Shown: positions 39,659 through 49,843 of the stretch, one piece after another
Layout: each line of letters opens with the position of its first letter
Position numbering within the stretch: the stretch's first letter is position 1
Origin: SKKY01 sp965228015
GTDB lineage: Bacteria; Bacillota; Peptococcia; Peptococcales; SKKY01
Length of the DNA stretch: 64,000 nucleotides
Reading direction: 5' to 3'
Assembly: GCA_965228015.1 (NCBI GenBank)
Contig: OZ245787.1
Coordinates: 682,001 to 746,000 of the forward strand
Program-made: the position numbers and the translations under genes
The notes under the pieces: generated by a model
Seen by the model: the letters and a program-made list of their open reading frames with translations, nothing else
Database searches by the model: none
What the model was told of the DNA's origin: nothing

Positions 39659-40545
39659 ATGAAAGCAAATTTCGAATTATATAAAGTTTTCTACTATTCA
39701 GCTTTATACTCTAATTTTTCTAAAACAGCAAAGAAGCTTTATATCTCTCAATTTGCAGTAAGCCAGTCAATTAAGCAACTTGAAAGTCAACTTAATACTA
39801 CTCTTTTCTTCAGAAAAAATAAAAAAATATCATTAACCCCACAGGGAGAAGATTTATTTTCCTATGTTGAAAAGGCCTTTATCTTGCTTGAATCAGGAGA
39901 AAGAACAATACAGGAAAAATCCGACTTGCAAAAAAGGAACTTTGAATAGCTGTCAGTGATACAATATGTAAATATTACCTTATTCCTTACTTCAAAGAAT
40001 TTAATGAAAAAAATTCAAATATTAAATTGAAAATAATCAACAGAACTTCCCCAGTTTGTATCTAATTATTGGAGGAGGGAGCAATAAATTTAGCTATAGT
40101 TAAATTACCCGAGAAATATAGTATTAATCCCACTCTTGAAGTAAAAATCATCAGAGAAATACAAGATGTATTTATTGCAGGTAATAAATATAAAGAATTG
40201 TCTAGGAAAAATATTTCTCTTAGAGATATTAAAGATTACCCCTTTCTTCTTCTGGAAAAAAATTCAACTACAAGATTATTTCTTGATAAATTTTTGGAAG
40301 ATCAAAATATTAAAATTAATACAGAAATTGAACTGGAAAGCATTGATCTTTTAGTAAAACTTACAAAAATTGGTTTGGGAGTATCTTTTGTTATAAGAGA
40401 AGCTGTGGAAGAATATATTACCAAAGGTTCCATCATTGCTATTGATATTGAAGAAAAAACTCCCTCCAGATATTTGGGACTTCTAAATAACAAAGGACTT
40501 CCTTTATCCGGAAGTTCAAAAAAATTCATTAAGCTTTTTGCATAA
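39659..40545 (+). pseudogene. LysR-family regulator with stops and frameshift
   Basis: LysR-type regulator of about 295 codons. The ATG at 39659 follows AGAGGTG. The helix-turn-helix is good (FYYSALYSNFSKTAKKLY, AVSQSIKQLESQL). A shift in the A6 run near 39930 leads into the effector domain. There a TGA (39943-39945) sits in EL-x-IAVSDTICKYY, where Arg or Lys is usual, and a TAA (40063-40065) sits in SPVCI-x-LLEEGA, where Gln or Glu is usual. The rest is clean to 40545. Divergent from purL with 98 bases between. Its target is unknown. Confidence 0.82.
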
Positions 40546-41159
40546 TATTTTTTATTTGACAAAATTAAAGGAAGGTTAACAGGAGGGAAAAATAATGGAA
40601 TATAAATCACTTGGAAATGCAGGAATAAAAGTATCATATTTTTGCTTTGGAGTCCTTCCAATGGGTCCACTAGATCGTGTCAATTAATTATGGGTTTTAA
40701 AAGAATAAAAAACCCCTTGTATGTATTACATGCTAAATCGCACTCGCTATCCTTTTAAATAATTCTCTTTTCCAAGTTCTCTTACCAGTTAAAACTACTG
40801 GCACATTACCGAATTTCTCATCTGATATTAGGTTCGTAGCTTTTTTATAATACGGCTTTCTAATTTTATGATTCTTGTTTCTGTTTTTCTTGCTTCTTTC
40901 TTTTACTAAATCATATACATTACCTGAATTAGCCTTAAAAGCCCTCAGACGTGACATTTGATCAACACCTTCTCTGCACCAGCTTAGAGGCCTTGAATTT
41001 AATCTTGCAGATAATATATGACTAATATGGCCTTCTGCGCTACAACCTATATAATCCGGGTCATATTGATTCATTATACCTTCCCAATTATTTAACACAT
41101 AACTTCTAGCATCTTTTATTGCTTCTATTTTTGTTTCTGATTCTGTTTCTTCAATTATT

Positions 41160-42411
41160 TGTAATGGTATAGTCTTGTTGTAACACCTAGTACGGATAAT
41201 ATATAATAAACCCGAACTAGGAGGATTGCAAAATGAGCAAACGTTACGATTTAGAATTCAAGAAGGAGGTTGTACGTGAATATCTAAAAGGCAAAAGCCT
41301 TGGTGATCTTTTTGCAACCTACGGTGTATCAAAATCAACAATGTCCGGATGGATAAAAAATACAGCGAAGAATGTCATTACACAAAACCACAAAATAAAG
41401 AAAATGCAATATCACCAGAGGAATATAGAGCGCTTAACAAGAAGCTTATGGAACTTTAAAAGGAAAATGACTTCCTAAAAAAGCAGCGGCATTCTTCGCA
41501 AAGGAAATCGATTAGTGGTATATTGGTTCATTGATGCCTATAAACTTGAGTTTGGATTGCGCTGGTTATGCCGCAAGTTCAACCTCTCTCCGAATATGTA
41601 CTACAATTACTTAAAGAACAGAAAATCCACGTATCGTGAAGGAAAGGCTAAAGTTCAAGAAAACATAAAAAGTATTTATTACAATAATGGACGCATTATT
41701 GGCCATAGGTGGATGGTCACTTTTCTTGCAAGGCAAAATATATTTATTGGTAAGACAACAGCACATAAGTATATGAACAAGGAATTAAACCTGCATGCAA
41801 TCACTGTAAGAAAAAGGCCCAAATATGTAAAAGGTGAAAAGAACAAAGTATTTCCCAATATTCTTAATCAAAATTTCTCTGTCACAGAAAGAAATAAAGT
41901 ATGGTGTACTGATTTCACCTATATAAGATTAATAAACGGTAAATGCGTTATAATTGTACTATTATAGATTTAGCAAAAAGGGAAGCAATAGCAACGGTTA
42001 ACTCAAAATGAATCAACTCAGATCTGGCAATAGAAGCCTTGTCTAAAGCTCTCGAAAGAGAGAGTCCAGATGAAGGGTTAGTCTTACATTCAGATCAGGG
42101 GGTACAGTTCACCTCATGGGCTTTCGTAGAGTACTGCAAAAGCCAAGGAATAAGGCAAAGCATGAGTAAAACAGGTTGCCCATATGATAACGCTCCAATG
42201 GAGAGATTTTATAAATCACTTAAGTCAGAGCTTATTTACCACCAAAAATTTGAAACCGACCTACAATTAGATGAAACTATCAATAAATATGTTTATGTGT
42301 GGTACAACCACATTCGACCTCATTCATACAATGGAGGGCTGACTCCATTTGAAGCACGAAATATAAACTGATTTTCCGTACTTAGTGTTACAAAGATGCT
42401 TGACCATTACA
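41160..42411 (+). mobile_element. IS3-A element, copy 2 (1252 bp) nested in ISLre2
   Basis: Same TGTAATGG...CCATTACA ends as the other copies. Two bases shorter because of single A losses in the OrfA gene (near 41358) and OrfB gene (near 41944). No target duplication is visible, and flanking ISLre2 sequence is deleted by about 55 bases, so an adjacent deletion followed insertion. Confidence 0.9.
41233..42371 (+). pseudogene. IS3-A transposase OrfA/OrfB, copy 2
   Basis: OrfA starts at 41233 but shifts frame in an A run after MSGWIK. OrfB begins near 41515 (VYWFIDAYKLEFGLRW), shifts after RLINGK, and its second half runs from 42012 to 42371 (LVLHSDQGVQFTS, CPYDNAPMERFYK). It shares the junction TAA and the TGA after the ATVNSK region with the other copies, plus the two private shifts. 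Confidence 0.86.
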
Positions 42412-44312
42412 ATCATTTGGTGTGTGCCTTTCATATGAGCAGTTGCCTTCTTTATATATTTCGACAAATGATATCTATCTAAAACATAAATACTATCTTT
42501 AATCCATTCTTTGCCTTGTTTTATCCAGTTGGCTCCATCTCCTGATAAATATATCTTTTCGATAGTTTCTTCTTCATAGTTGCTATCAATATAATCAGCT
42601 ACTTCAAGCCATAAATCAGCACTATCTTGGTAGAGACCACTAAAGTATCTGGGATTTATTAATTCATATCTATCTTTACTTACCTTTCACTTACCTTCGT
42701 GAACATAAATTAATCTAGGTTCGGCACATGTTCCTTTTTGAAGTGAAACATGATCTTCATCAGCTTCGATATACAAAATCTTAGCTTGAGAATCAGTTTT
42801 TTTCACTGGTACTGCATGATTAGAAATATCTTTAAGCTTTCTAATAGAATTCATTACTGTTTGACTAGTAAGATATACATTCTTCGATATTTTTTCGCTA
42901 CTTTTTCTGTATGGTGTCTCTATTGCTTCTTCTATTAACATTGATTCTAGCAATATATCCATTCTGTCATTTGCTTCAATACCAACAGCTTCATCAGATA
43001 AGTATTTATATTCACCGGTAATTTTATGAACATAATACGTTCTTTTATAGGTTACTTCACCAAATATCGTCGCCAAACTTTTCTTCGACTTTGTTTCCTT
43101 TATTTTCCAGTCTCTTTTTCTTGCACAATCTTTTTTAACTAAAATATCTACAGTTTCAAGTACTTTTTCTGTAATTGCAACCCCAACTTCATCCAGCATT
43201 TTTTTGGTTTTTAAAATGAATTCAGATATATTATTTCCCTCAATTAAAGTTGTTTCCATATTTTCTGCTATTTCTTTACTGATTTTAGTTGCAATTTCAT
43301 GTATAATATTATTCATTAGAGTTTCTCCTTTTTTGCGATTTGGTTTAGCGATTTAATTGTAACATAAGGAGTTGCTCTAATATTTTTTTGTTTTTTTACC
43401 CATAATTATTTTACACTAACGGTCCACTACAAGCTAACATATCACCTGAAGAGGGTGGGAAGCTATTAAAGAAGGCATGTTCCAGAGGTATTAATTTTAT
43501 TGATACTGCTCAAATGTATAAAACATATCCACATATAAAAGAATCGCTAAAAGGGCTAAAAGATGAAGATGTGGTTATTGCTTCCAAGTCTGGAGCAAAA
43601 GACTACAAAAGAATGGAAGGCACTGTTCACGAAGCTTTAAAGGAAATGGGCAGAAACTATATAGATATATTTCACCTTCATTCAGCGAAATCTAGTGACA
43701 ATGTTTTTAAAGAAAAAGCCGAAGCATTAAAATGTCTTCTGGACTGCAAAGCAAAAGGGCTAATAAAGGCTGTGGGTATTTCTTCTCATAATGTAAAAGT
43801 GGTAGAAAAGGCTGCTCTTCACCCTGATATTGATGTGGTTTATCCAATTATAAATGAACCTGGCTTTAGAATAATAAACGGAACAACTGAAGAGATGAGA
43901 GAAGCAATAAAGCTTTGCAGTGAAAAGGGCAAAGGTCTTTATGCCATGAAAATTTTTGCTGGTGGTAATTTGGTAGGAGATATTATTAACGCTTTTAATT
44001 ATGCAAAGAATATTAAAGAAATGGACTCCCTTTCAATTGGAATGATTAATGAAAAGGAGCTTGATTTCAATTTAAAATTATTTTCAAATGAAATAACACA
44101 AGATATGCTTCCTGAATGTAAAAACAGCAAAAAAATGATTTTACTTCCAAATATATACATTAAATGCAGAAAATGTATGGCTATGTGCCCTAATGATGCA
44201 ATATATGCGGAAAATGACATAATGAAAATTGATGATTTGAAATGTCTTCTTTGTGGATATTGCTCAACTATCTGCCCGGAATTCGCAATAAGAATGATTT
44301 GATAATTTGTTT

Positions 44313-45394
44313 CTATAACCATTTCTTTTTCTTGAAAAATACACCATGAACAAAGCAATAATAAACATTATACTCATAATCAAGGGATAACCGGACCGCC
44401 AGGTTAACTCTGGCATATATTCAAAATTCATTCCATATACTCCAACAATAAAGGTAAGGAGTATAAATATAGTTGCAATAATTGTCAAAACTTTCATAGT
44501 TTTATTTATTTTTGCACTGCTGTTGGAAAGATATAAATCTATTAAATTAGAAAGATTGTCCCGGGAAATTTCTATTGTTTCAATAATTTGAACAACATGA
44601 TCGTTTTGAACAACATGATCGTATAAATCTCTAATAAATGGAATGGTTTGTTCTCTGATAATTACACTTTCATTTTTCAAAAACCCAGACATAATTTCTC
44701 TTAAAGGCCATGCTGATCTTCTAAAGATTGTCATGGTTTTTTTAATTCATGAATTTTATTCATAATATCAGAGTCATACCCAGATATTAACTCATCTTCA
44801 AGTATTTCAATTCTCTCCCCTGTTTTTTCTAAAATATAGTAGTATTTATCAATAATACTATCTAAAAGAGCATAGGCTAGGTAGTCTGATCCTTCTTTTT
44901 TATTCTGTTATTATTTTTCTCACGAATTAACTTTCTAACCGGTCCGAAAACATCTCCGGTTTTTTCTTGAAAAGAAATCAAAAAATTATCACCAAAAACT
45001 AAACTTACCTGCTCTGATTCTATTTCTTCCTTTTCTTCATTATATGTAAGCATTCTCAGAATAATAAAAATATAATTCTCATGGTATTCAAGTTTGGGAC
45101 GATGTTCCGAGTTCATAATATCTTCCAGGGTAAGAGGGTAAATATCAAATTTTTTCCAACTTTTTCTATTACTTCTTTATTGTGAATGCCATCAACATCA
45201 ACCCAATATTTTATATTTTCTGGCCATGGTACTGTAATATTCTCAGGATCTAGTTTTCCTTCTTCCTCTATTAACTTGTCAGAATAGATGAATCCGCTAA
45301 TAATAACTTCTTCTTTTCTTTCCTCTCCAATATAAACTAAAGTTCCAGGAGGAGTTCCGGTTTTTTCAGATTTGTATACCATTTTCTCACTCAT
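44313..45394 (-). pseudogene. corA: CorA-type magnesium/divalent cation channel, frameshifted
   Basis: CorA/MIT family protein. The cytosolic part starts at 45394 (EKMVYKSEKTGTPPGTLVY), shifts near 45125 (before SEHRPKLEYHENYIFIILRM), and shifts again near 44895 (before YLAYALLDSIIDKYYYIL). The stalk continues, then two membrane helices with the selectivity motif YGMNF and FEYMPEL, and a last shift before KKKKWL gives a stop at 44313. An 18-bp direct tandem repeat near 44592-44627 inserts NDHVVQ in the stalk. The gene is convergent with the aldo/keto reductase and its unshifted frame overlaps that gene's end. Confidence 0.9.
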
Positions 45395-45423
45395 TTTTAT
45401 ACCTCCTGTTTTCCAAGTTAAAA

Positions 45424-45445
45424 AGAGACCCTAAACAGGGCCTCT
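45424..45445 (-). terminator. Terminator downstream of hsp20
   Basis: AGAGACCCT and AGGGCCTCT pair (one G-U) around AAAC. On the minus strand it is followed by a T5 run. Confidence 0.78.
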
Positions 45446-45458
45446 ATACTTTTGTATA

Positions 45459-45906
45459 CTAATCTACAGTAATCTGTTTTTTAGCTTTTGTTTTACCTTT
45501 TTTTGGTACTGTTACTTTCAATACACCATCGTTTAACTTAGCCTTTATGCCCTCATGTTCAATATTTGGAAGATACGGACTGCGAGAAACCGAACTGCTA
45601 AAGCGTTCCTGATGAATATAATTTTCTTTTTCTTCCTTTTTCTCTTCTTTTCTCTCAGCAGAAATAGTAATCATTTCATCATCACATTGAATTTTAATTT
45701 CTTCTTTTTTAAAGTCGGGCATTTCTGCATCAATTTTGTACTCTTCATTTGTTTCTTTTACATCAACTTTGAATGTATCATTTTTTTAGGTCACTTAGAG
45801 GAATCAAACTGTCTCTGAAGAAATCTTTAAATAGATTGTTGAAATTTACAAGATCACTTCTTCTACGCTGAAGAGAATTAGGGTTGTATGGTGTTAAACC
45901 AAACAT
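45459..45906 (-). pseudogene. Hsp20 small heat-shock protein, frameshifted
   Basis: Alpha-crystallin-type small heat-shock protein, an ATP-independent holdase, of about 148 codons. The ATG at 45906 follows GGAGATG (FGLTPYNPNSLQRR). A one-base loss in a run of T/A near 45785 separates the N-terminal arm (FFRDSLIPLSDLK) from the crystallin domain (DTFKVDVKETNEEYKIDAEM, FKKEEIKIQ, FSSSVSRSPYLP, and the GVLKVTVPK motif). The C-terminus ends KKQITVD. Only one lesion, in a homopolymer. Confidence 0.9.
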
Positions 45907-45981
45907 AAAATCATCTCCTTTTTTATTATAATTCTCCTTCTGCGCTATATTTATTACCCTGAACAAATAAAAATTAAACTT

Positions 45982-47415
45982 TTAAATTCCTATTCCAATG
46001 TATTTTGTAACCAGATATTCTTCTATTCCATATAACCGCCTTCACGTCCAAATCCGCTCATTTTAATGCCACCAAAAGGTGCCTGGGCACTGCTGATTCT
46101 TCCTGTATTTAGTCCTACCATTCCATATTCCAAAGCTTCGCAAACTCTTATTCCCTGATTGATATTCTCGGTAAACACATAGGCAGATAAACCATAGGTG
46201 GAGTTGTTAGCTAATTTTATACCCTCTTCTTCTTTTTCAAAAATACTAACAGGAACAACGGGGCCAAAAGTTTCTTTCTTCATTATTATCATATCTTCAT
46301 TTATATTTCCCAGTACCGTTGGAGTATACATGAAGCCTCCAGATCCATTCTCGCTGCGATATCCTTTTCCTCCAACAAGCAAGGTTGCTCCTCTGTTTAG
46401 AGCATCATCAACATGACCTGAAATTTTCTTGTACCCTTCTTTATTAATAGCAGGTCCCATATCTGCTTCAGAAAAACTACTACCTTCTTTTAATTCCTTT
46501 ACCCGGTCAATAAGTTTTTCTATATATTTGTCATAAATATCTCTTTGAACCAAGACTCTGTTAGTTGCAATACATACCTGACCGCAATTTCGAAATTTCG
46601 AGGCAATTGTTCCCTCAACGGCTTTATCTATATCTGCATTATTAACACAATCAGGGGAGCATGTCCTCCTAATTCTAAAGATACTTTCTTTAATGTATCT
46701 GCACTTTGAGCCATCAGTAACTTGCCAATTTCCGTTGAACCTGTAAAAGATATTTTTCTTATTCCTTGTTCTTCCATAAGCATTTTACCAATTCTAACAG
46801 GATCTCCTGTTAGAAGCTGACATACTCCTTTATGGAAACCCGCCTTATCAACCAACTGAAAAAACTTATATGCAATTAGTGGTGTTTCTTCTACCGGCTT
46901 TATAATTACTGTACATCCTGCAGCAAGAGCAGGCGCCATTTTGCGAATGAACATTGATACAGGAAAATTCCATGGAGTAATAATACCCACTGGACCAACC
47001 GGCTCTTTAATTACTGTCATTCTCATAGATATATTAGTTAGTGAAAGAACATCACCCTTTACCTTTATACCCTCTTCAGCATACCAGGCAATATAACTGG
47101 CTCCATAACGAACCTCTCCAATTGCTTCACTTAAAGGCTTCCTCTGCTCCATAGTAATAATTTCAGCAAGTTCCTTCTCATTTTCCAGAACCATATCATG
47201 TAACTTTCTTAACATCTTGCCCCTGTCATAAGCAGAAGTTTTCTTCCAGCTTTTAAAACTTTCAACAGCTCCATCTATTGCTTTTTTAATATCTTTTTTG
47301 GATGCATCTGCTTGTTTTCCAATGACCTTTAATGTATATGGATCTATTACATCAAAAATTTTTTATCAATTGAATCTTTAAATTCTCCATTAATATATAA
47401 CTTTCCATTAATCAT
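45982..47415 (-). pseudogene. NAD(P)-dependent aldehyde dehydrogenase (succinate-semialdehyde type), frameshifted
   Basis: Aldehyde dehydrogenase of about 477 codons, closest to the succinate-semialdehyde/GabD group. Start ATG at 47415 (INGKLYINGEFKDS). A lost base in a T5 run near 47360 precedes VIDPYTLKVIG. Cofactor site: ITPWNFPVSMF and FTGSTEIGK. Catalytic Glu: LELGGHAP. Catalytic Cys: NCGQVCIATNR. A second shift lies near 46640 between these two, and a third near 46035 before GIEEYLVTKYIGIGI. Downstream of transketolase by 11 bases. The substrate is not certain. Confidence 0.9.
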
Positions 47416-47426
47416 TAAAAAACTTC

Positions 47427-49415
47427 CTATTCCAGGTATTTCTTTATTTCATTAGCAATATGATTTTTCTCAAAGCCATATTTAACAAACAAATCTTCAG
47501 CTTTTCCTGAGGCACCAAAAGTATCGATACTAAATATTTTCCCTTTCAACCCTGTATGCTTATACCAGCCAAAAGATGAGGCTGCTTCTATCGCAATTCT
47601 TTTTTCAATATTTTCTGGTAGAATCAAGTTTTTATATTCTTCACTTTGCTCTTCAAAAAGTTCAAAGGATGGGAAACTTATTACTTTAAGATAAATACCC
47701 TCATTTTCTAATCTTTCAGCTGCTTCAATGGCTAGAGAAACCTCAGATCCTGAAGCCATTATTATTGCATCAGCCTTTTTTTCTTCAGGTTCAAAAACTA
47801 TATATGCACCTTTCAAAGCATCTTTTCCTGTATTTTTTAAAACAGGTAATTTTTGGCTTGATAATACCAGAGAAACTGGTTTTTGGCTTATACTGGATGA
47901 ATAAAACCAACCTGCGGCTGTTTCCTTTGCATCTGCGGGTCTGAAAGTAACCATCCCGAACATACTTCTTAATGCAGCTAAATGTTCAACTGGCTGATGA
48001 GTAGGGCCGTCTTCTCCCACTCCGATACTGTCATGGGTTAATACATAGGTTACTGGCAATTTCATTATTGCAGATAATCTCATTCCAGCTTTCATATAAT
48101 CTGTAAAGGTAAAAAACGTTCCCGCAAAAATCTTTAGGCCACCATGAAGAACAATTCCATTGGCAATTGCTGACATAGCGTGTTCTCTTACTCCAAAACG
48201 TATATTTGCACCAAATTTATTTTCTTTGGAAAAATCTCCTCTGTCTTTCATATAAGTTTTGTTTGATGGAGCAAGATCAGCTGATCCTCCCATTAAATTT
48301 GGATAATACTTTACTAATTTTTCTATACATATGCCAGAAGCTTCTCTTGTAGCCATATCTTTTTCAAAATTCCAAAAACTTTCATCTTCCATAAGTTTTA
48401 CTGATAATTCAGGGCCTCCCTTAAACCACTTAATAAATTCATCAGCTAATTCCGGATATTTTTCTTTATAGCCTGTAAAAAGAGCGTCCCATTTTTCTTC
48501 TTCCCTTTTTCCTTTTTTTAACATTTCTTCTCTAAAAGATTGTGTTTCTGTGGGAACAGTAAACTCGGGATAGCCCCATGAGTAGTAATCTTTTACAGCC
48601 TGAAGTTGCTCTGACCCCAGAGGTTCACCGTGAGCAGATGCAGTTCCTTGTTTTTTAGGACTTCCTTCACCAATAATTGTTTCTACTATTATCAAAGATG
48701 GTTTATCATTTTCTTTTTTAGCTTCTTGAATAGCCTGGCTGATTTTATTTAAATCATTTCCATCACTTACTTTAATAACCCGCCATCCATAAGCCTCATA
48801 TCTTTTTGCCACATCTTCTCTGAAAGCTAAATCTGTAGATCCTTCAATAGAAATACTATTTGAATCATAGAGCATAATTAATTTGCTTAGCCCCATAGTC
48901 CCTGCCCAAGAGCTGGCTTCAGAGGAAATTCCTTCCATAAGACAACCATCACCAGCTAAAACATAAGTGTAATGATCAATAATATTAAAATTTTCTTTAT
49001 TAAATTTCGAAGCTAAAAATTCCTCTGCAGCAGCCATTCCCACAGCATTAGCTACACCCTGACCCAAAGGACCTGTTGTTGCTTCAACTCCATCTGTATC
49101 TCTGTATTCAGGATGTCCAGGAGTTCTGCTTCCAACCTGGCGAAAGTTTTTTATATCTTCAATAGTTACATCATAGCCAAAAATATGCAAAAGAGAATAT
49201 AAGAGCATAGAACCGTGACCGGCAGAAAGAACAAAACGATCCCTGTCTAACCATTTAGAGTTTTCTGGATTATGTTTTAAATGACGGGACCAAAGAGTGT
49301 AGGCCATTGGAGCAGCACCAAGAGGAAGACCAGGATGCCCTGAGTTCGCCTCCTCTACTGCTTCTGCAGACAAAATTCTTAAAGTTGTAACATTTAGATT
49401 ATCGGAATTATACAT
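47427..49415 (-). CDS. tkt: Transketolase
   Basis: Full-length transketolase of 662 residues, thiamine-diphosphate enzyme of the non-oxidative pentose phosphate pathway. Cofactor-binding GDGCLMEGISSEASSWAG (about residues 154-171), the pyrimidine-domain segment THDSIGVGEDGPTHQPVEHL (about 464-483), and N-terminal SGHPGLPLGAAPMAYTLW are canonical, as is the HGSMLLYSLLH region. It is one of the few long genes in this region without any lesion. The aldehyde dehydrogenase gene follows closely on the same strand. Confidence 0.98.
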   Translation of the reverse strand: MYNSDNLNVTTLRILSAEAVEEANSGHPGLPLGAAPMAYTLWSRHLKHNPENSKWLDRDRFVLSAGHGSMLLYSLLHIFGYDVTIEDIKNFRQVGSRTPGHPEYRDTDGVEATTGPLGQGVANAVGMAAAEEFLASKFNKENFNIIDHYTYVLAGDGCLMEGISSEASSWAGTMGLSKLIMLYDSNSISIEGSTDLAFREDVAKRYEAYGWRVIKVSDGNDLNKISQAIQEAKKENDKPSLIIVETIIGEGSPKKQGTASAHGEPLGSEQLQAVKDYYSWGYPEFTVPTETQSFREEMLKKGKREEEKWDALFTGYKEKYPELADEFIKWFKGGPELSVKLMEDESFWNFEKDMATREASGICIEKLVKYYPNLMGGSADLAPSNKTYMKDRGDFSKENKFGANIRFGVREHAMSAIANGIVLHGGLKIFAGTFFTFTDYMKAGMRLSAIMKLPVTYVLTHDSIGVGEDGPTHQPVEHLAALRSMFGMVTFRPADAKETAAGWFYSSSISQKPVSLVLSSQKLPVLKNTGKDALKGAYIVFEPEEKKADAIIMASGSEVSLAIEAAERLENEGIYLKVISFPSFELFEEQSEEYKNLILPENIEKRIAIEAASSFGWYKHTGLKGKIFSIDTFGASGKAEDLFVKYGFEKNHIANEIKKYLE

Positions 49416-49464
49416 GTTTTATCCTCTTTTCTATATTTTTTAAAATAGGGTCATAAAGTTCCAG

Positions 49465-49803
49465 TTATATAAAGTAATTAATACACTTAATAATATTACC
49501 GAATATAGCAATGTATCTTTTTTTCTTTAAAATCAAAAAAGCAATAGCAGAAGCAAGGGATAACAAAGATATAATTATGTTTATTAAAATAAAAATCTGC
49601 ACATTTTCACTGCGGTAATATAAGTATTCAAATGCTTTGGAAATCAACATTATATTATTTATTGCAAGGGCTAATCCAAGGAGGCTCAGATAAATCAACC
49701 TGAAATTAAATTTACCTTTTAACCTAATCTTATTTATTATCAAAAGTAATGGCTGAATTAAGAAAAACAAAATACCGGTACTCAAAATTATTACCGAGGT
49801 CAT
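49465..49803 (-). CDS. Small hypothetical membrane protein
   Basis: Unrecognised protein of 112 residues with three hydrophobic segments (about 4-24, 37-55 and 71-92) and a basic C-terminal tail. It begins with TSVIILSTGILFFLIQPLLL. It resembles the short membrane region often attached to or encoded after serine beta-lactamase-fold hydrolases, and it follows such a gene here by 40 bases. It may be the C-terminal membrane part of that protein separated by a stop, but I cannot show this. Confidence 0.6.
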   Translation of the reverse strand: MTSVIILSTGILFFLIQPLLLIINKIRLKGKFNFRLIYLSLLGLALAINNIMLISKAFEYLYYRSENVQIFILINIIISLLSLASAIAFLILKKKRYIAIFGNIIKCINYFI

Positions 49804-49843
49804 AACCCACCCCCAAGATCTAAAGGTATTTGCTGGTATTAAA

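Larger units (their letters stand above)
40733..43316 (-). pseudogene. ISLre2 transposase, split by IS3-A and a TGA
   Basis: UPF0236 transposase. The N-terminal segment (43316-42690) is open for 209 residues, from IIHEIATKISKEIAEN to EADEDHVSLQKGTC and IYVHEGK. It then meets TGA at 42687-42689, the same stop as in copy A. In frame after it come KVSKDRYELINPRYFSG and YLSGDGANWIKQG. IS3-A interrupts at 42411. The C-terminus (41098-40733) has GCSAEGHISHILSARLNSR and the WCREGVDQMSRLR block. Apart from the TGA, the N-terminal part is undamaged, unlike copy A. Confidence 0.88.
40672..43420 (-). mobile_element. ISLre2-family element, copy B, inside the aldo/keto reductase gene
   Basis: Ends match copy A (AGATCGTGTCAATTAATTATGG and CACTAAC). 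An 8-bp target duplication GGTCCACT lies at 40664-40671 and 43421-43428. It is itself interrupted by an IS3-A copy (41160-42411). About 55 bases of ISLre2 sequence present in copy A are missing at that junction. Confidence 0.92.
40595..44302 (+). pseudogene. Aldo/keto reductase with C-terminal ferredoxin domain, split by ISLre2
   Basis: Aldo/keto reductase of about 316 codons when the insertion is removed. The first 26 codons (40595-40671) end at ISLre2 copy B. The frame resumes at 43429 with QANISPEEGGKLLKKA. DTAQMYKTY gives the catalytic Asp and Tyr, with Lys in VIASKSGAKD and His in DIFHLHSAKS. The C-terminal domain binds two 4Fe-4S clusters (CRKCMAMCP and CLLCGYCSTICP), as in clostridial ferredoxin-linked reductases. 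The 8-bp duplication GGTCCACT flanks the element exactly, so precise excision would give an intact gene. No other lesion is seen. Start ATG follows AGGAGGG. Confidence 0.93.
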
